Of a stretch of 64,000 nt of DNA, positions 61,454 through 64,000 are shown in pieces. Within the stretch, counting starts at the first letter, position 1, and each line of letters begins with the position of its first letter. Position numbers and translations under genes: made by a program. This DNA is from Planctomycetota bacterium (GTDB lineage: Bacteria; Planctomycetota; B15-G4; SIAN01). Under the pieces are notes generated by a model that saw only the letters and a list, made by a program, of their open reading frames with translations, had not been told where the DNA came from and made no database searches. Location of the stretch: positions 124,001-188,000 of the forward strand of contig JANQQL010000001.1 of assembly GCA_028289345.1 (NCBI GenBank), given 5' to 3'.

Positions 61454-64000
61454 CTAGGGGAAGATGGGCTCTTCCAGGGCAGTGAGAAAGTCGTAGCGAT
61501 AGAGCGCCCTGCGACGATAGCGCGAGGGGACGCCACGGGCACCCCCCTCAGCCCGCACGTAGTAGAGGTAGCGACCCGCCGACGCAAGAACCGGCTCCGG
61601 AGACAGGTAGGCTTCCTCGGAAAGCATGCGAGCCTGGCCCTCCTCCCGTTCGCGGCTCTCATAGGAGTGGAACAGAAGCTGTCCCGTGACTCCATCCCCC
61701 AAGTTTCCGGATTGCTGGGAAAGCACCGCTCCCTTGAAGGAATGCAAGGAAGCCAGCGGCCGGGCCTTGCCGCGGTACAGCTCGAAGGGCTCCCCGTTGA
61801 TCCGAAAACTGACCACCCGGTGATCCCGCTCGGAGGTCTCGACGAACACGTAAAAGTGTGCCGAGTCCGGGGACAGGAAGTACCCCTGGATGCGGCCCTC
61901 CGCCTGAAACAAATCTTTCACACCACTTCCATCGGACAGTCGCAATCGACTGCCTTGTGCACTCTCCGTCACGAACGTGAAGCCAAGGGAGGCGTGAAAC
62001 GCGGCATCGCGCAAGTCGACCGCAGCAAGGGGCAGCTGCCCTCTGGTTTGACCATCCAAGCTGCGGATTTCGGTCGTGCCGTTGTGGCCACCGATCAGGT
62101 AGTCCGCACCTGCCACCCAGCGGAGCGGTCCGCTGCGTTCCATCTGGCACGGCGACTCCCGACGACCACGAATGTTGTAGAGCCGATGGTTGGGGGAATC
62201 GGGACGACCACGGCGAAACAGCAGATGATGTCCACCAGGCGCGGCCATGGCGCCTTGGGGAAAGGAACGCAGCCGTCCATCTTCCACATCCAGCAATTGA
62301 TCGACGCGCTTGCCCTCGTCATCGATCACTCCGACGAGCAAATGACGGCGGGCCGAGATCCAGCGCAAGGAGACAATTTCCCCGTCGATATCGAAGGAAT
62401 CTCGAATGGGAGGCGCTTGGCGATCCGTCGCTTCGGGAGAAAGGTCAAACAGCTGGAGCATGCCGTCCCAACGCTCATCCCAAAGAGCCAACAAGGACGA
62501 ATCTTCGGTCACGGCAAAGGTCTCGGGCTCGGGACTGAACAGAAAGGTCTCGACGTTGTTGCTCCGATCCGAGTCGGGGAACTGCTCTTCCGGATCGACG
62601 ATCAAGCGCAACGGTTCTTCGAACAGGTCTTTCTGTTCGAACACGGCAACCCCCTGAGAGAACTTCAAAGTCTCCTTGCGGGTCCTGGCCTCGTACACGA
62701 TCCACAAATCCACATCGGCGATTGGAAACCCGTTGCCCGGCGGTGGGTCCAGTCGAACCTGGGCTCGCAACTCGTAGCGATCTTCCTGAGGCCTGGCCCG
62801 GACCGGCCCAAGCACCAGGTCAGGCGTCTTCCCACTGATCCAACGATAAAGCCGTTTGGTTCCCGTGTCGGCAAAGACCGGACGCACACCGCCTTCGCTG
62901 CTGGCAGCGTCACGGATCGCGGCCCGCAATGTGGCAGATCCGTGAACCTGCTTGACAGCGATCCAACCGTTCAGAACCCGCGCATCGGAAGCACTCCTGC
63001 GCAAGTCTGCTTGAGCCATTCGTCGTAGCTCACTGTCCGCCTCGGGCACCGAGAGCAGAGCCACGATTTCGGGCAAACAGCTCAGCTCCGGAGGCAACGG
63101 TTGCTCGCGGTCTTGCAGCGCCGCCATAGTGAGGCAGCGCACCATCTCGTAAATCTGGTCGGGAGCCGGAGCGAACCAAAACCCGGGCCGCGGGCTCACC
63201 GGCAACGAAGCATCCAGGTTCGGGGCGAGAAGCAAATGCAACTGCGGAGGCAACCAACCCGGAAGAGCTTCCGCCACAATGCCGACGGCTTCTGTCAGCA
63301 AGTGCTCCGGCAGACTCGACGTGCTGGCAACTTCCAGGCGACACGAGTCCAGCTCCAGGGTCTCACTGCGAAGCGGCCCAGCGGCCCAACCTCGGAACGG
63401 TCCTTTGCCACGAAACAGCCGCCAAGCGGGATCGGGTTGATCGACTTCCTCGGGCAGCGGAAACACTGTCCACGAACTTTCCTCATCTCGCGGAACCCAA
63501 ACCTCCTGTTCGAAGCTCTTGATGCTTGGATCCACGACGGGAACACACTGCGAGTCTTCGAGAAACACCAGGGGCAGGGGACGACCGGGCTGGGTCGCGC
63601 TGACCCCCACCGCGGGCCCCCGATACTGGATTCGAAGACGGCCGATGCCGGATTCCTCGGACAGCTCCGCGGCGTAGTGTCGCAAGTCGCGGCCCGAGCG
63701 AAACACCGCAGTCAGCCCGGCGGTCTGCTCTTCATAGGACCGCTTTCCCACCATGACCGAATCGATGGTGAACGAGTCGGGGAGCAGAAAACGAATGCTT
63801 TCCGGGGAGGACTCATTCGCTGGCAGATCCGCGGACCAGTCGCCCACGATCATGAGCTGATCCGGGTCGAACACCAGTTTCGAACGCACGTTCTTGCAAG
63901 GGGTCCCGTCGAATCCTCCGAGAGAGGGCAGGGTGTCCGAGGCCAAAAGCGCCGGAAGGTCGTGGTGAACCTGAACGGCGACGAGGAACGCAAAGACACT
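61454..64000 (-). CDS. Large secreted protein of unknown function, 5' end outside window
   Basis: At least 848 residues are visible. The frame is open to the right edge, and its first visible residues (VFAFLVAVQV) look like the end of a signal peptide, so the start probably lies just beyond 64000. I do not recognise the protein. The first 300 residues are beta-rich. Near residue 430 a CARDB-like stretch (VDLWIVYEARTRKE, IVDPEEQFPDSDRSNN) appears. The C-terminal half has WD/propeller-like blades (for example GRIQGYFLSPDSAHFYVFVE). No catalytic motif was found. Confidence 0.75.
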   Translation of the reverse strand, partial: SVFAFLVAVQVHHDLPALLASDTLPSLGGFDGTPCKNVRSKLVFDPDQLMIVGDWSADLPANESSPESIRFLLPDSFTIDSVMVGKRSYEEQTAGLTAVFRSGRDLRHYAAELSEESGIGRLRIQYRGPAVGVSATQPGRPLPLVFLEDSQCVPVVDPSIKSFEQEVWVPRDEESSWTVFPLPEEVDQPDPAWRLFRGKGPFRGWAAGPLRSETLELDSCRLEVASTSSLPEHLLTEAVGIVAEALPGWLPPQLHLLLAPNLDASLPVSPRPGFWFAPAPDQIYEMVRCLTMAALQDREQPLPPELSCLPEIVALLSVPEADSELRRMAQADLRRSASDARVLNGWIAVKQVHGSATLRAAIRDAASSEGGVRPVFADTGTKRLYRWISGKTPDLVLGPVRARPQEDRYELRAQVRLDPPPGNGFPIADVDLWIVYEARTRKETLKFSQGVAVFEQKDLFEEPLRLIVDPEEQFPDSDRSNNVETFLFSPEPETFAVTEDSSLLALWDERWDGMLQLFDLSPEATDRQAPPIRDSFDIDGEIVSLRWISARRHLLVGVIDDEGKRVDQLLDVEDGRLRSFPQGAMAAPGGHHLLFRRGRPDSPNHRLYNIRGRRESPCQMERSGPLRWVAGADYLIGGHNGTTEIRSLDGQTRGQLPLAAVDLRDAAFHASLGFTFVTESAQGSRLRLSDGSGVKDLFQAEGRIQGYFLSPDSAHFYVFVETSERDHRVVSFRINGEPFELYRGKARPLASLHSFKGAVLSQQSGNLGDGVTGQLLFHSYESREREEGQARMLSEEAYLSPEPVLASAGRYLYYVRAEGGARGVPSRYRRRALYRYDFLTALEEPIFP

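Noticed and set aside
1..64000. CRISPR arrays, rRNA genes, insertion sequences, prophage
   Set aside because: No regularly spaced repeats, no ribosomal RNA sequence, and no transposase or phage gene was recognised.

Overview
The window is 64 kb of gene-dense, high-GC bacterial chromosome. It carries about 48 protein genes, one tRNA and one broken gene. There are no rRNA genes, insertion sequences, prophage genes or CRISPR arrays. Gene content points to a Planctomycetota-like organism. The pointers are large secreted repeat proteins (parallel beta-helix, RCC1, FG-GAP), a PDZ-interrupted S1C pseudoprotease with a CGGP motif, small secreted proteins with a VWVDPV motif, TPR/GT-C glycosyltransferases, and SPFH/GYF_2 and YhaO/YhaN pairs. 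This taxonomic reading is inference from gene content. Genes overlap heavily, and ATGA or GTGA stop/start overlaps are common, which often fixes the start codon.

Layout. 1-2.6 kb: the 3' part of a secreted beta-helix protein with a strong terminator. 2.9-7.4 kb (minus): a mixed operon of an unknown protein, a ComEA-like HhH protein, NadC, an RsbW-type ATPase, a VanZ-like protein and PurB. 7.6-13.2 kb (plus): a redoxin, an esterase, and a two-component pair made of a membrane histidine kinase with a zinc-ribbon insert in its ATPase domain and a sigma-54 activator. 13.2-18.5 kb: an M61 peptidase, a large unknown secreted protein, and two related small secreted proteins. The first of these has a consensus -24/-12 sigma-54 promoter with two upstream palindromic sites. 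18.5-27.4 kb (minus, apart from one DinB gene): an aromatic acyl-CoA cluster with thioesterase, creatininase-family hydrolase, benzoate/aminobenzoate-CoA ligase behind a double palindromic operator, kynureninase-like enzyme, [2Fe-2S] ferredoxin, acyl-CoA dehydrogenase, crotonase, RidA-like protein and SDR. Together these suggest breakdown of kynurenine/anthranilate through a CoA thioester. The expected oxygenase is not in the window.

27.5-34 kb (minus): a lipoprotein, the YhaN/YhaO DNA-repair pair and an MtnX-like phosphatase. 34.5-42 kb (plus): rhodanese, an antiquitin-type aldehyde dehydrogenase, a DUF4149-like membrane gene cut by an in-frame TAG, acetyl-CoA synthetase, an SPFH-GYF_2 protein and a zinc-ribbon membrane protein. 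42-45.4 kb (minus): M28 peptidase lipoprotein, release-factor-like GGQ protein and di-haem peroxidase. 45.6-53 kb (plus): LOG-family protein, a zinc-ribbon unknown, an active S1C protease coupled to a degenerate paralogue, and two GT-C membrane glycosyltransferases. 53-64 kb: a 14-repeat RCC1 lipoprotein, tRNA-Gln(CTG) overlapping the end of a KamA-family gene, agmatinase, an FG-GAP propeller, a radical SAM/SPASM protein and an unknown protein running off the right edge.

The main non-coding observations are the sigma-54 promoter with its upstream sites, the double operator before the CoA ligase, and a dispersed family of imperfectly palindromic intergenic repeats (about 8.3, 23.6, 34.35 and 37.3 kb).
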